DNA of 64,000 nucleotides, from contig JBBQNN010000007.1 in NCBI GenBank assembly GCA_038329965.1, positions 15,337 to 79,336 on the forward strand, written 5' to 3'. Origin of the DNA: QHCA01 sp003244095. Its GTDB lineage: Bacteria; Actinomycetota; Actinomycetes; Mycobacteriales; QHCA01. Each line of letters opens with the position of its first letter. The first letter of the stretch is position 1. The notes under the pieces are model-generated. The model saw only the letters and a list, made by a program, of their open reading frames with translations, searched no databases and was not told where the DNA came from. Shown piece after piece: positions 1-8,429 of the stretch. The position numbers and the translations under genes were made by a program.

Positions 1-265
1 ATTCGAGTTCGCCGAGACGAGCCGCAACCGCGGTGACGGCAGCGGCGATCTGAGCCTCGTCATGATCATCGAGCGGCGCGCCGGATTCGGTTGCGGCCAA
101 CGCCGCCAGTCCCGCCTTGACCCCGCCGGGCGACAGATCCTGAATAGCGCCGTCATAGGCGTGCAGCCCGGCGTCTTGCCGAGCCGCCGGGACTGACAGG
201 TCACAGACCGCGCGCAGCCGCGCATCATGTAATTGGATAGGGCCAGTTAGCGAGTGGATTGACAT
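1..265 (-). CDS. DUF885-type protein, N-terminal part (runs off the left edge)
   Basis: Reading leftwards from an ATG at 265 the frame stays open to the window edge (88 codons), so only the N-terminus is visible. It reads like the start of DUF885 proteins: a helical opening, then YDGAIQDLSPGG, which corresponds to the family's 'GhD..lpDlSPdG' segment, then alternating Ala/Glu helices ending RLGELE. DUF885 proteins are usually 550-600 residues and are thought to be metallopeptidase-like hydrolases; the catalytic part lies outside the window. The gene is divergent from the MocR regulator and separated from it by only 47 bp, so the regulator may act on it. That is inference from position, and the family call rests on a short stretch. 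Confidence 0.5.
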   Translation of the reverse strand, partial: MSIHSLTGPIQLHDARLRAVCDLSVPAARQDAGLHAYDGAIQDLSPGGVKAGLAALAATESGAPLDDHDEAQIAAAVTAVAARLGELE

Positions 266-312
266 GCCCTCATCCTGGACTCGGTCGGCGCGCAAGTAAG
301 GAGCCACCTAAG

Positions 313-1785
313 GTGAAAGTGGATCGAAATTCGGCGGCAGCCGACCTGGCGACGGTCCTCGGAGACTGGGTCAGCGCCCCGGGGCCGCGCTATCGGACAC
401 TGGCCGAGGCGCTGAGCGACGCAGTGCGCGCCGGAGTCTTGGTCCGTGGCGACCGATTGCCCGCAGAGCGGCGACTCGCGACCATGTTGGCGTTGAGCCG
501 CTCGACCATCGTCGCCGCCTACCAAGAGCTGAGGACCCGCGGCATTGTGGCGAGCCGCGGCGGAAGCGGCACGATTGTGATCGCAGCTCCCTCAGGGCCA
601 GGCCACGGTGAGCGGCGACTCGCGGGCGGGGATGCTATCGGCCTACGTCAGCGCCTCGCCGATCGTCCCAAGGACATCATTACGCTGGCTCTCGCAGTCG
701 ATGACGGGATGCCTGAGCTAGCAGCAGAGCTGCTGGACCTGGCCAACAACGAACTACCGGCACTGCTCGCTGACGCCGGTTACCACCCACGGGGCCTGCC
801 GATACTGCGCGAGACCATTGCCGACTACTACACCCGCGGCGGCCTACCCAGCGTTGCCGAGCAGATCCTCGTCACCAACGGAGCGACCCAAGCCATCGGG
901 CTCGCCGCGCAGCTGTACTTACGGCGTGACGCCACGGTCGGGGTGGAGACGCCGAGCTGGCCCGGATGTGTCGACATCTTCCGAGCAGTGGGCGCCCGCC
1001 TGCTCGGTGTGCCGATGGATGAAGAGGGCATCCGGGCCGATGCGCTACACACACTGGTCAACCAGAGCCGTCTCGATCTGCTGTTCGTCATGCCCACCTT
1101 CCACAATCCCACCGGGACACTGATGTCGCTCTCACGACGCCGCCGCGTGGCCGAACTGTGCGATCTTCACAAGCTTCCGCTCGTCGAAGACATCGCCTAC
1201 ATCGGTGAGCCCGAGAACACGCTGCCACCGATTGCCGCCTTCGGCAGCGGCGCCGCGGAACTTCTCACTATCAGCGGACTCGCCAAGACCGTGTGGGGTG
1301 GACTACGCATCGGGTGGATACGCGGGCCTGCCCAAATCATCGATCGCCTGGCGCGGCTCAAAGCTCTCGCAGACCTCGGCAGCGCCGTCCTGGATCAAGC
1401 GCTGGCCGCGCGGCTCATCCCGAGAGTTGGCGAACTGACCGCCCGCCGCGCCGAAATCCACCGCCATCAACTCACCCACGCGACCGAGCTACTTGCCGCA
1501 TCGCTGCCATCCTGGAGATGGCAGATCCCAGACGGCGGACCCGCTCTGTGGATCGAGCTGCCCGGCGCCGACGCGCACGTGTACGCCGCCGTCGCACTAC
1601 GCCACGGCGTGGAAATTGTCCCGGGCGCCACCACCGACCCCACCGGTCGGCACGACTCGTACCTCCGACTGCCTTATACGTTCCCGGAAGAAACACTTAC
1701 CGAAGCAATACGCAGACTCACACACGCTTGGGAAGAATTCACCCGGCACGGGCCACCAGCCGATCCCGTCTGGCCAACCATCTAA
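313..1785 (+). CDS. MocR-type (GntR + aminotransferase-fold) transcriptional regulator
   Basis: A 490-residue protein with an N-terminal GntR winged helix (about residues 20-85, containing GDRLPAERRLA and SRSTIVAAYQELRTRG) followed by a class-I aminotransferase fold (about 125-480). The PLP-binding lysine is visible in GLAKTVWGGLRIGW. This is the MocR/PdxR architecture, in which a PLP-type domain senses a metabolite and controls DNA binding, often of a divergent neighbour. I chose GTG at 313 because AAGGAG lies nine bases upstream; the frame is open back to a TTG at 259 without a better ribosome site. MocR targets include vitamin B6, GABA and taurine genes, but nothing in the neighbourhood reveals the effector. 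Confidence 0.9.
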   Translation: MKVDRNSAAADLATVLGDWVSAPGPRYRTLAEALSDAVRAGVLVRGDRLPAERRLATMLALSRSTIVAAYQELRTRGIVASRGGSGTIVIAAPSGPGHGERRLAGGDAIGLRQRLADRPKDIITLALAVDDGMPELAAELLDLANNELPALLADAGYHPRGLPILRETIADYYTRGGLPSVAEQILVTNGATQAIGLAAQLYLRRDATVGVETPSWPGCVDIFRAVGARLLGVPMDEEGIRADALHTLVNQSRLDLLFVMPTFHNPTGTLMSLSRRRRVAELCDLHKLPLVEDIAYIGEPENTLPPIAAFGSGAAELLTISGLAKTVWGGLRIGWIRGPAQIIDRLARLKALADLGSAVLDQALAARLIPRVGELTARRAEIHRHQLTHATELLAASLPSWRWQIPDGGPALWIELPGADAHVYAAVALRHGVEIVPGATTDPTGRHDSYLRLPYTFPEETLTEAIRRLTHAWEEFTRHGPPADPVWPTI

Positions 1786-1789
1786 ACCC

Positions 1790-1832
1790 GCAGTGGGCGC
1801 AGGCAAACGCCGGTTTCAGCCGCGCCCACTGC
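1790..1832 (+). terminator. Long hairpin after the MocR gene
   Basis: An 11-bp perfect inverted repeat (GCAGTGGGCGC at 1790-1800, GCGCCCACTGC at 1822-1832) with a 21-base loop begins four bases after the stop codon. It lacks a T-tract, which is common for actinobacterial terminators. It could instead belong to a relic sequence, because the complementary strand here reads a short transposase-like peptide. Confidence 0.45.
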
Positions 1833-1975
1833 TTATCGGTCAGGGCAAGCCGCCGGTCACCGCTGGGGTGGCCACGAGTTCTCCGGTGTCCAGGGTTTCT
1901 TGGTCGATGAACCCTTTACCGGAGACCCCACTTACTACACGATCACGACACGCCCGTCACACCGGACTTCGAGCA

Positions 1976-2353
1976 TCAGAGTGGGTTGAGGCGGGCCTTC
2001 AGCAGGCAGAACTCATTACCTTCGGGGTCGACCAGGACATGCCACTGCTCCTGCCCTGTCTGGCCGATGTCGGCCGGGCGCGCACCGAGCTTCAGAAGGC
2101 GGTCGAGCTCGGCATCCTGATCGCGGTCGGTGGCGTTGACGTCGATGTGCAGCCGCGATTTCCCTTGCTCCGGCTCATCCCTGCGACTGAGGATGATCGT
2201 CGGCTGCGGACCGCCGAACCCTTCGCGCGGCCCGATCTCCACCGTGCCGTCCTCGCGATCGAGCACGACGAAGTCCAGGACCTCGCACCAGAACCGCGTC
2301 AGCACCACAGGGTCGCGGCAACCGAGCACGAGCTCACTGATACGACATGCCAT
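1976..2353 (-). CDS. VOC/glyoxalase-like protein
   Basis: A 125-residue single-domain vicinal-oxygen-chelate protein. It starts ISELVLGCRDP, the usual first beta strand, and has the FWCEVLDF helix and the C-terminal VLVDPEGNEFCLL strand typical of actinobacterial 'glyoxalase-like domain' proteins. Two beta-alpha-beta-beta-beta modules are recognisable. The family includes resistance proteins and metal-dependent dioxygenases or isomerases as well as many proteins without known substrate; the substrate cannot be told here. It stands alone, with a relic-like intergenic stretch upstream. Confidence 0.85.
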   Translation of the reverse strand: MACRISELVLGCRDPVVLTRFWCEVLDFVVLDREDGTVEIGPREGFGGPQPTIILSRRDEPEQGKSRLHIDVNATDRDQDAELDRLLKLGARPADIGQTGQEQWHVLVDPEGNEFCLLKARLNPL

Positions 2354-3063
2354 TAACGAAACCTGCTCTCAGCCGGGGAACTGCCGGGGAGACCACACGC
2401 GAACCTCATGGGCTCCCAGCAGTGAAAACAGTCCCGCGACCGTACCGGACGAGGCGAGCACGGGCGAAATGATTTCAGGGCCGACCCTGTCCGGGCAGCC
2501 GGGCAAGGCCGTTGGCCATGCAGTGGGGAAGCTGACTTTGACACACGACCTAGGCCGGCCGGAGTCGTAACCTCCTCGTTCATGGCCGGGATCTCTTTGC
2601 TGGTGATCAACGAAAGTGATCGGTGGGTACGAATGGCCCCATGTGTGCCCGCCCGGCCCACGCTGGCTATTTGGGGAGCCGCATGCGTTCTGCGATGTTG
2701 CGCTGGCGCGTCGCTCATGGCAACGCGCCGGCGAACGCCAGAAGCTCATCGCGCGGAATGTGGCGACCCCTGCTTGCTGCGCAAGACGGCTTTCGTGCGC
2801 GGTTCCGAGGCGGCGGCATGGGAAGAGTCACGCATACATTCGGTCACGGGGCGGTCCCTGATCCGTCCTCCGGGAGGGGACATCGGATGACAATCAGCCC
2901 GCGGCGCGGGAACTCGGTCGACTGGCCGCGGTTCTAGGAGGCGTCGAACTCCTTGCTCGGCCGAGGTTGACGCCAACGTAGTGGACGTCGACCGTCGCTC
3001 CCGGCCGAGCCTCGAAGGCCTTCGCCCACCACCAGGACGCGTCATGAGTCCCATCCAACGCAC
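2354..3063. other. Non-coding or decayed stretch (about 710 bp)
   Basis: No gene with family resemblance and normal codon use is visible. Two minus-strand scraps look protein-like without reading as genes. One, at about 2371-2480, ends in a stop after SLLGAHEVRVWSPRQ. The other, at about 2945-3060, reads DASWWWAKAFEARPG and then ATVDVHYVGVN, which vaguely recalls kinase- or zeta-toxin-like folds. Both lack starts. I read the stretch as decayed coding DNA, with low confidence. Confidence 0.3.
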
Positions 3064-4101
3064 TCAGAGGCACACGTCGAAACCGAGCGAGCGGTTGGCG
3101 ACCGCCTCCGGCAGCACCGGGGGGCGCGACGTCTGCAGCGCGAGCTTTAGCACCGGGCCGCTGGCCGACGCCGACGTCACCTTGATCGCGTCCGGCTGGG
3201 CACCGATCATCGCGCTCATCACCGGCGGGGCCGCCGCACGCGCCTTCGCGTTGGCCCGCGCCGCGCCGGCGTCCGCGAAGGTCAGCGCCGCGAGCCCGGT
3301 GGTCCCGGCGGCCGCGGGCACTCCGACGATGTCAGCGGTGAACGGCGAGAGCGTGCCCAGCGCGGTGAACCGCTGCCGCAGCTGCTGCAGGGTGGCGGGC
3401 GGCATCCGGCCACCGCTCAACTGGGCGAGCGGTTGGCAGGCCGACTTGCCGACCGAAACCGCGGCGCTGACCAGCGGCCCGACCCGGCCCAGAGCCTTGA
3501 CGTCGGCCCGCTCGCCCAGCGACGGCCCGTTGCCAAGGATCGGGTTCACTGCGTCGGGCGCCCCCGCGGCGACCATGAGGTGCCGCTTGCTGTCGATGGC
3601 CACCGCACCGAGCGAGATCTCCCACGTCTTGTTCGGGTCCGCGGACAGCTGTGCGGGGCGGACCAGCATGTCGTGGCCGTCGCTGCTGGACTTGTGGTAC
3701 CCCTGCGCGACGAACTTGGCCTCGACGGCGCCGAGGTCGGTCTTGTCGTCGAACTGCAGGATCGTGACCGGCGCGCCACTCGCGCTGGTCACGTCGGCCT
3801 CCCAGGCTGCATCGGTTGACCTGAAGCCCAACGCGTCGCCAAGAAGCAGGTCGTAGTTGGCCAAGCTGCCGGCGAACGCACGGGTCTGCGCGTGATCCTT
3901 GTGCCCGAACGCGGCCCAGTCGGTGAACAGCACGAGCGTGGCATTCTGCGGCGCCAGCGCCAGCGCGGCGGCCAGACCGCTGTTCGGCTTCGGTTTGGAC
4001 GAGTCGCACGCCGTGAGGCTTGCGAGGCTCGCGAGGATCAGCGTGGTGGCTGCGACTGCCCGGAACACGCGGCACACCGTACCCCATCCGGTTGCTGGCA
4101 T
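3064..4101 (-). CDS. Secreted lipoprotein of unknown function
   Basis: A 345-residue protein with a basic N-terminus, a hydrophobic stretch and a lipobox LTAC about 30 residues in, so it should be lipid-anchored on the outer face of the membrane. The mature part is Ala-rich and repeats motifs such as ALALAPQNATLVLFTDWAAFG, resembling actinobacterial 'DUF3352/hypothetical lipoprotein' types without a clear family. The start at ATG 4101 puts the signal peptide at the N-terminus; the frame is open much further upstream (to 4275), but that extension looks like non-coding sequence. No operon partner is adjacent. Confidence 0.75.
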   Translation of the reverse strand: MPATGWGTVCRVFRAVAATTLILASLASLTACDSSKPKPNSGLAAALALAPQNATLVLFTDWAAFGHKDHAQTRAFAGSLANYDLLLGDALGFRSTDAAWEADVTSASGAPVTILQFDDKTDLGAVEAKFVAQGYHKSSSDGHDMLVRPAQLSADPNKTWEISLGAVAIDSKRHLMVAAGAPDAVNPILGNGPSLGERADVKALGRVGPLVSAAVSVGKSACQPLAQLSGGRMPPATLQQLRQRFTALGTLSPFTADIVGVPAAAGTTGLAALTFADAGAARANAKARAAAPPVMSAMIGAQPDAIKVTSASASGPVLKLALQTSRPPVLPEAVANRSLGFDVCL

Positions 4102-4651
4102 TCTGACCAGCGTGGACCACCTGACCATCCGCAACACCGCCGACCACGACGCCACGACGCCACGACGCGGGATGAGGTGCTGCGGCTGGACATCGACGTA
4201 TTCGTTGATCGAATGTGAATGCTCTCGCGCCCGGCGCGAGTCGAGTCCAGAGACGTGGGCGGCCGCTTGGCTCATTGTCGACGGCCAGGGAGATCACTCA
4301 GTCGTTCCTGGCGCCATGCTCGTGGTGACCGTCAGCGCGGTGATGCCGGGGCTGTCGTAGCAGCCCGTGCATTCGCACTGACGGCGGCCTACCGGTCGTG
4401 TCGCTGGGGCGTGTGGGGGCGCGTTAGCCTTGATTCGCCCAGGGATCGTCGGTCCGGATTTCCTCGGGCTGCTCGAATCCATCCGTTGCCCATAGTTGGA
4501 GCAGGTGATGCTACCGCGGCTCGCGGACGGCGACGTCAAAATCGAGGCAGCGCCCCATGGCGTGCCCGCGTAGGCGATACCAGCCGGCGCCCGGTCAGGA
4601 ACCGGAGCAGTCCGATCCTGCCGTGTTGCGGGAGCCGTGCGCGTCGGTGCG
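4102..4651. other. Intergenic stretch, mostly without genes
   Basis: Between the lipoprotein start and the DHFR-like gene I see no convincing protein. A 21-codon reading frame (4508-4573, MLPRLADGDVKIE...) follows GGAGCAG at good distance and could be the stump of a lost gene or a short peptide. A 7-bp GC hairpin sits at 4224-4240. Nothing else stands out. Confidence 0.35.
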
Positions 4652-5248
4652 CTAGCCCAGGCGATACTTGATGTGGGTGGCTCCGGGCGAGCCGATTACC
4701 TGCACCGGCTCAAGGCGCAGTGTGTCGGGGACGCCGTCGAACAGACGCTCTCCGGAGCCGAGCAACACCGGCGACACGTGCAGGTGCAACTCCTCGATCA
4801 GGCCCGCCTGGAGATAGGCGTTGACCGTGCTGGCGCCTCCGGCGATCTCGACGCCCTTGCCGCCGGCCGCCGCCGCGGCCTGGGCGAGCGCGGAATCCGG
4901 GCCGTCGGTGACGAAGTGGAACGTGGTCCCGCCGTCCATGGCCAACGGCCCGCGAGGGTGATGCGTCAGTACGAAGACGGGCGCGTGATACGGCGGCTCG
5001 TCGCCCCACCAGCCCTTCCAGTCGAGGTCCCAGTCGCCGCGACCCGGGGCGAACATGTTGCGTCCCATGACGTACGCGCCGGGCGTCTCCTGCCACTCGT
5101 CGATGACCGCCTGGTCCTGGCCCTGCGGTGTGAAGTGCCACTCGTGGAGGCGCAGGCCACCTTCGCCGAGCGGGTTGTCGACGCTCTGCCTCGGGCCTGC
5201 GGCGAAGCCGTCCACGGACACCGAGATGTTGCAGGTAACTCTGGTCAT
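4652..5248 (-). CDS. Dihydrofolate-reductase-fold (RibD C-terminal-like) protein
   Basis: A 198-residue protein of the RibD_C/'dihydrofolate reductase family' group. It begins with the strand NISVSVDGFAAGP, has YVMGRNMF and VFVLTHHPR, and ends with a GGASTVNAYLQAGLIEELHLH block that matches the NADPH-binding and C-terminal core. Members reduce pyrimidine- or flavin-type substrates; most actinobacterial paralogues have no assigned reaction. I prefer ATG 5248 because it gives the typical N-terminus; ATG 5260 four codons upstream is also possible. It is divergent from the SGNH esterase. Confidence 0.85.
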   Translation of the reverse strand: MTRVTCNISVSVDGFAAGPRQSVDNPLGEGGLRLHEWHFTPQGQDQAVIDEWQETPGAYVMGRNMFAPGRGDWDLDWKGWWGDEPPYHAPVFVLTHHPRGPLAMDGGTTFHFVTDGPDSALAQAAAAAGGKGVEIAGGASTVNAYLQAGLIEELHLHVSPVLLGSGERLFDGVPDTLRLEPVQVIGSPGATHIKYRLG

Positions 5249-5376
5249 CGGCAGTCCCATCCATCCGTACCGGGCAGGAACATGTCTAGCATTCGTGATT
5301 CCCTGGCAGCCGGGAACGGACCCGATGCATTAGATTCGAAAACGTATTGGCGTTTATGCGACGAACGGGAGCCGAG

Positions 5377-6258
5377 ATGCGACGCAGGGGCAGCGGTGTG
5401 GTCGTTGGGGGTGCCGCCCTGGTGCTCACCATTGTGGCATCGGGTACCGCCTGGGCAAGTCCCCCCACCTCACGGGTGCCTGCCTCGACCGCCCACCGCG
5501 CTCCGGTGCGCGCGGGCAACGTCGCGGACTCGTTCGGCAGCGGAGAGGGCGGCATCGAGACCGGCCCGTACGCGCCGGGTAGCGATACGGCGACCGACAA
5601 GTGCCATCGCTCGGCAACCTCCCCGGCCAGGCTGGTGGAGCGGACCGGCCTGATCAGGGTCGCCGTCGACGCCAGCTGCTCCGGGGCGACGACCACGAAC
5701 GTCACCACGACCGGCCAGTACGGCGAGCCGCCGCAGGCCGAGCAGCTCGATCCCGGCCTGGGTCTGGTGTACGTGATCATCGGCGGCAACGACATCAACT
5801 TTGGCACGCTCAGCGCATGCTTCATCCAGACCGACTGTGACAAGACGCCGATCCCGGCCGCCAGCATGCAACTCATCTCCGTGCTGGCACCCAAACTCGA
5901 CGCCGCCTACAACGCCGTCCGCGCACACGCACCGGCGGCCCGCGTGATCGTCGAGCTCTACCCGCGCCTCTTGCCGGCCGTCGGGGCGCCGGTGGGGCCG
6001 TTCTGTCCGGAGTTCGACACCGCTGAGATCGCACTGGGCAATCAGGTGCAGACCCAGCTCAATGCCGTGATCGCCGAACGGGCCCGCGCCCATGGCTTCC
6101 GGGTCGCCGACCCCGCGCCGTTCTTCGTCAGGCACGACCTGTGCTCCACGTCGAGCTTCTTCTACCAGCCCGGGGCGGTGCCGCCGGCCGCGACCTTCCA
6201 CCCCAACCTGTCGGGTCGGGTCGGTCTGGCAATCGCGGCCGGCCTCACCAGCATCTAG
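5377..6258 (+). CDS. Secreted SGNH/GDSL-type esterase
   Basis: A 293-residue protein with a twin-arginine-like basic start (MRRRGSG), a hydrophobic signal segment and an Ala-Ser cleavage region. SGNH hydrolase blocks are visible: ADSFGSGEG (block I, catalytic Ser; the usual GDS is ADS), IIGGNDINF (block III, GxND) and ATFHPNLSGR (block V, catalytic His). Conserved Cys pairs (DKCHRS...ASCSG, FIQTDCD, GPFCPEF) suggest disulfides, as in Streptomyces and mycobacterial secreted lipases. ATG 5377 is chosen because CGGGAG precedes it by five bases; ATG 5356 is an alternative. The likely role is hydrolysis of ester bonds in extracellular lipids or glycans. Confidence 0.85.
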   Translation: MRRRGSGVVVGGAALVLTIVASGTAWASPPTSRVPASTAHRAPVRAGNVADSFGSGEGGIETGPYAPGSDTATDKCHRSATSPARLVERTGLIRVAVDASCSGATTTNVTTTGQYGEPPQAEQLDPGLGLVYVIIGGNDINFGTLSACFIQTDCDKTPIPAASMQLISVLAPKLDAAYNAVRAHAPAARVIVELYPRLLPAVGAPVGPFCPEFDTAEIALGNQVQTQLNAVIAERARAHGFRVADPAPFFVRHDLCSTSSFFYQPGAVPPAATFHPNLSGRVGLAIAAGLTSI

Positions 6259-6392
6259 CGGTAGCGGTAGCCGGCGGCGCCGGGTCAGACTCCGCTGAAC
6301 AGGGAGCTCACGTCGACATCGTTGATCACTGTCGGCTGCTCTGTACGAGACCGTCGGCGGGCCCGCTCACGCCCGGGTCTGAGGCCGGCTGG

Positions 6393-7049
6393 TCAGCCGT
6401 TCAGGGTCTCCTCGGTGCCGAGGCCGGGCACGCGGACACCGAAGACCTCGCAGAGCGAAAGCAGCGTGCCGGTGTCGCCGGCCGCGGCGGCCGTCCGCGC
6501 GGTGATGGTCGGGCGGTGCAGCAACTTGCCGGCGATGGCATGAGCGGCGCGCGCCAGAGCGTCGGGCTCGATCGTGCGCGTTCCCGTGACCCGGGTCAGC
6601 TCCGCAAGGCAGGTGTTCTCGACTTGTTGCCGCAGAGCGGCGATCACCGGCCCGGCCCGGCGTGCGGCGGCATCGTCGGCGTAACCGCGTACGTCCTCGC
6701 CGACGATCGACACGGCCGCCTCGATCGCGGCCGCGAGTCGGGGATCGGCCACCGCGTCGTCGTTCATGCCGGTCACGTCGACCAGTCGCACGCCGGGCAC
6801 GCCGACGGCGGCGGCCCTGATCTCATCCGGCCCGCATCCGGCGTGGGCGGCCAGCACGGTGAGCAGGCCGGCCGGGCCGCCAGCAGCCGGACCGGCATGG
6901 ATCTCGGTATGACTGCAGGTGGACAGCACGACGGCCTCCGGAGACCCGGCGTCGCGCAAGGCCTCCCGCAGGCGACCGCGCTCGCCGCGCGGTACCGACA
7001 GCCGCTCGAACAGCGACAGCGGCGATCCGTGGTGGGTGAAACCCACCAT
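6393..7049 (-). CDS. Glutamyl-tRNA-reductase-like protein lacking the NADPH domain
   Basis: A 218-residue protein, half the normal GlutR length. Residues 1-55 match the catalytic domain (GFTHHGSPLSLFERL, then LSTCSHTEI; the usual STCNRTE has become STCSHTE but keeps the nucleophilic Cys). The last 90 residues match the helical dimerization domain (PVIAALRQQVE..., IAGKLLHRPTI...). The central Rossmann NADPH domain with its GxGxMG motif is missing and replaced by about 70 Ala-rich residues. It therefore cannot reduce glutamyl-tRNA by the known mechanism. It is not near hemB, hemC or hemL. It may be an internally deleted relic still in frame, or a repurposed or regulatory paralogue. The start at ATG 7049 lacks a clear ribosome site. 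Confidence 0.75.
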   Translation of the reverse strand: MVGFTHHGSPLSLFERLSVPRGERGRLREALRDAGSPEAVVLSTCSHTEIHAGPAAGGPAGLLTVLAAHAGCGPDEIRAAAVGVPGVRLVDVTGMNDDAVADPRLAAAIEAAVSIVGEDVRGYADDAAARRAGPVIAALRQQVENTCLAELTRVTGTRTIEPDALARAAHAIAGKLLHRPTITARTAAAAGDTGTLLSLCEVFGVRVPGLGTEETLNG

Positions 7050-7319
7050 GAAAGGCTGCTCACCAAGTCCCCCCCGAGTGCGTTCAGCGCGAGGTCGCCA
7101 GGAGATCAGGCCAGCGCAAAACAGGCGTGAACATCCAGCTCCGCCCCACCCCTCCCGTCTCGACCGGCGCGTGGTCGCGCTCGGCAAGTTGCTACCGGGA
7201 GTTCACTTGATAGTCACTCCCCGGCAGTGCACTGTGCGGGGCCGGATTGCTACGTTCCGACGGATCCTCAGCGTTTCGGTCCGGCTTCGGCCGTCAGCGC
7301 ACGACTCCGGGAGAGCGCT

Positions 7320-8426
7320 ATGAGAAAGACCATCGGGCTCGCCGTCGCCGTCGCTCTGGCGGTCCTCACCCCCACCAGCGCGTACGCGGGCAATGGGACT
7401 GCCGCCGCCGATGGATTCGGAAAGGTCGCCACGCTGGCCGTGTACGGCGACTCGCCGTACGGCATCAGCCCGACCGACACGGCGCAGTTCGACGCGACGC
7501 CGGCGTTCATCGACTCGATCAACGCCGATCCCGCCGTCTCGCGCGCGGTGCACGTCGGCGACATCCACTCGGGCAAGCAGTTCTGCACGGAGTCCTACGA
7601 CCGTTCGATCGCCGCGCTGTGGACGCGCTTCGCCGATCCGCTTGTCTACACCCCGGGCGACAACGAGTGGGCCGACTGCCACAAGGCGGCCGAGGGCGGA
7701 GGCCTCGGGGTGGACTACGCCGACGGCAATCCCGCGGCCAACCTGGCGCTGGTCCGCTCCGTCTTCTTCCCCCGCCCGGGCGGCACTCTGGGCGCCAAGG
7801 ACCACGTGACCTCCCAGGCCCGCGAGTTCGACTGCGCCCATCCCGGAGACGCCGCGTACGTCGAGAACGTCCGGTGGCGCCAGGCGAAGGTCGTGTTCGT
7901 GACTCTCAACATCCCGGGCGGGTCGAATAACGACCAGGATCCGTGGTTCGGCCAGCCGCTGACGACGCAACAGAGCGACGAGGTCGCCAACCGGACCGGT
8001 GCCGACCTGCGCTGGCTTGCCGCAGCGTTCGCCGAGGCCAGGGGCGAGGACGCGAAGGCAGTCGTGATCATCGACCAGGCCGACATGTGGGACCTCGACG
8101 GCAAGACGCCGGACCATCTGGCCGGGTACGACCCCTTCGTGGCCGCCGTCGCGGCCGCGACCCAGGACTTCGGCCGGCCGGTGCTGATGTTCAACGGCGA
8201 CTCGCACGTCTACCGCTCCGACAACCCGCTGGCCGCCTCGGACCCGCTGAACAGCCTGCACGCGCCGCCGGGCGGGACCTATGACGTGGCGAACTTCCAC
8301 CGCGTCGTGGTGCATGGCAGCACCACGCCACTCGAATGGCTCCGGCTGACCGTCGACCCGAAGGCGTCCAACCCCGCGAGCTCCGAGGCGTTCGGGCCGT
8401 TCAGCTGGGCGCGCGTCCAGCCCTGA
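7320..8426 (+). CDS. Secreted calcineurin-like metallophosphoesterase
   Basis: A 368-residue protein with a Sec-type signal peptide (about residues 1-23, ending AYA). Metallophosphoesterase-type motifs follow in order: YGDSPYG near residue 45, HVGDIHSGK, TPGDNEW and FNGDSHVYRS, supplying the Asp, Asn and His metal ligands; VIIDQADMW lies before the last. It resembles the secreted 'metallophosphoesterase' proteins of soil actinomycetes of unknown substrate. The start at ATG 7320 follows GGGAG with a six-base gap. It ends three bases before the convergent molybdopterin gene, with no space for a separate terminator. Confidence 0.85.
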   Translation: MRKTIGLAVAVALAVLTPTSAYAGNGTAAADGFGKVATLAVYGDSPYGISPTDTAQFDATPAFIDSINADPAVSRAVHVGDIHSGKQFCTESYDRSIAALWTRFADPLVYTPGDNEWADCHKAAEGGGLGVDYADGNPAANLALVRSVFFPRPGGTLGAKDHVTSQAREFDCAHPGDAAYVENVRWRQAKVVFVTLNIPGGSNNDQDPWFGQPLTTQQSDEVANRTGADLRWLAAAFAEARGEDAKAVVIIDQADMWDLDGKTPDHLAGYDPFVAAVAAATQDFGRPVLMFNGDSHVYRSDNPLAASDPLNSLHAPPGGTYDVANFHRVVVHGSTTPLEWLRLTVDPKASNPASSEAFGPFSWARVQP

Positions 8427-8429
8427 TCC

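Noticed and set aside
1786..1860. Minus-strand peptide RRLALTDKQWARLKPAF resembling a transposase N-terminus
   Set aside because: It covers only about 25 codons, overlaps the hairpin and has no start or continuation, so it cannot be separated from chance.
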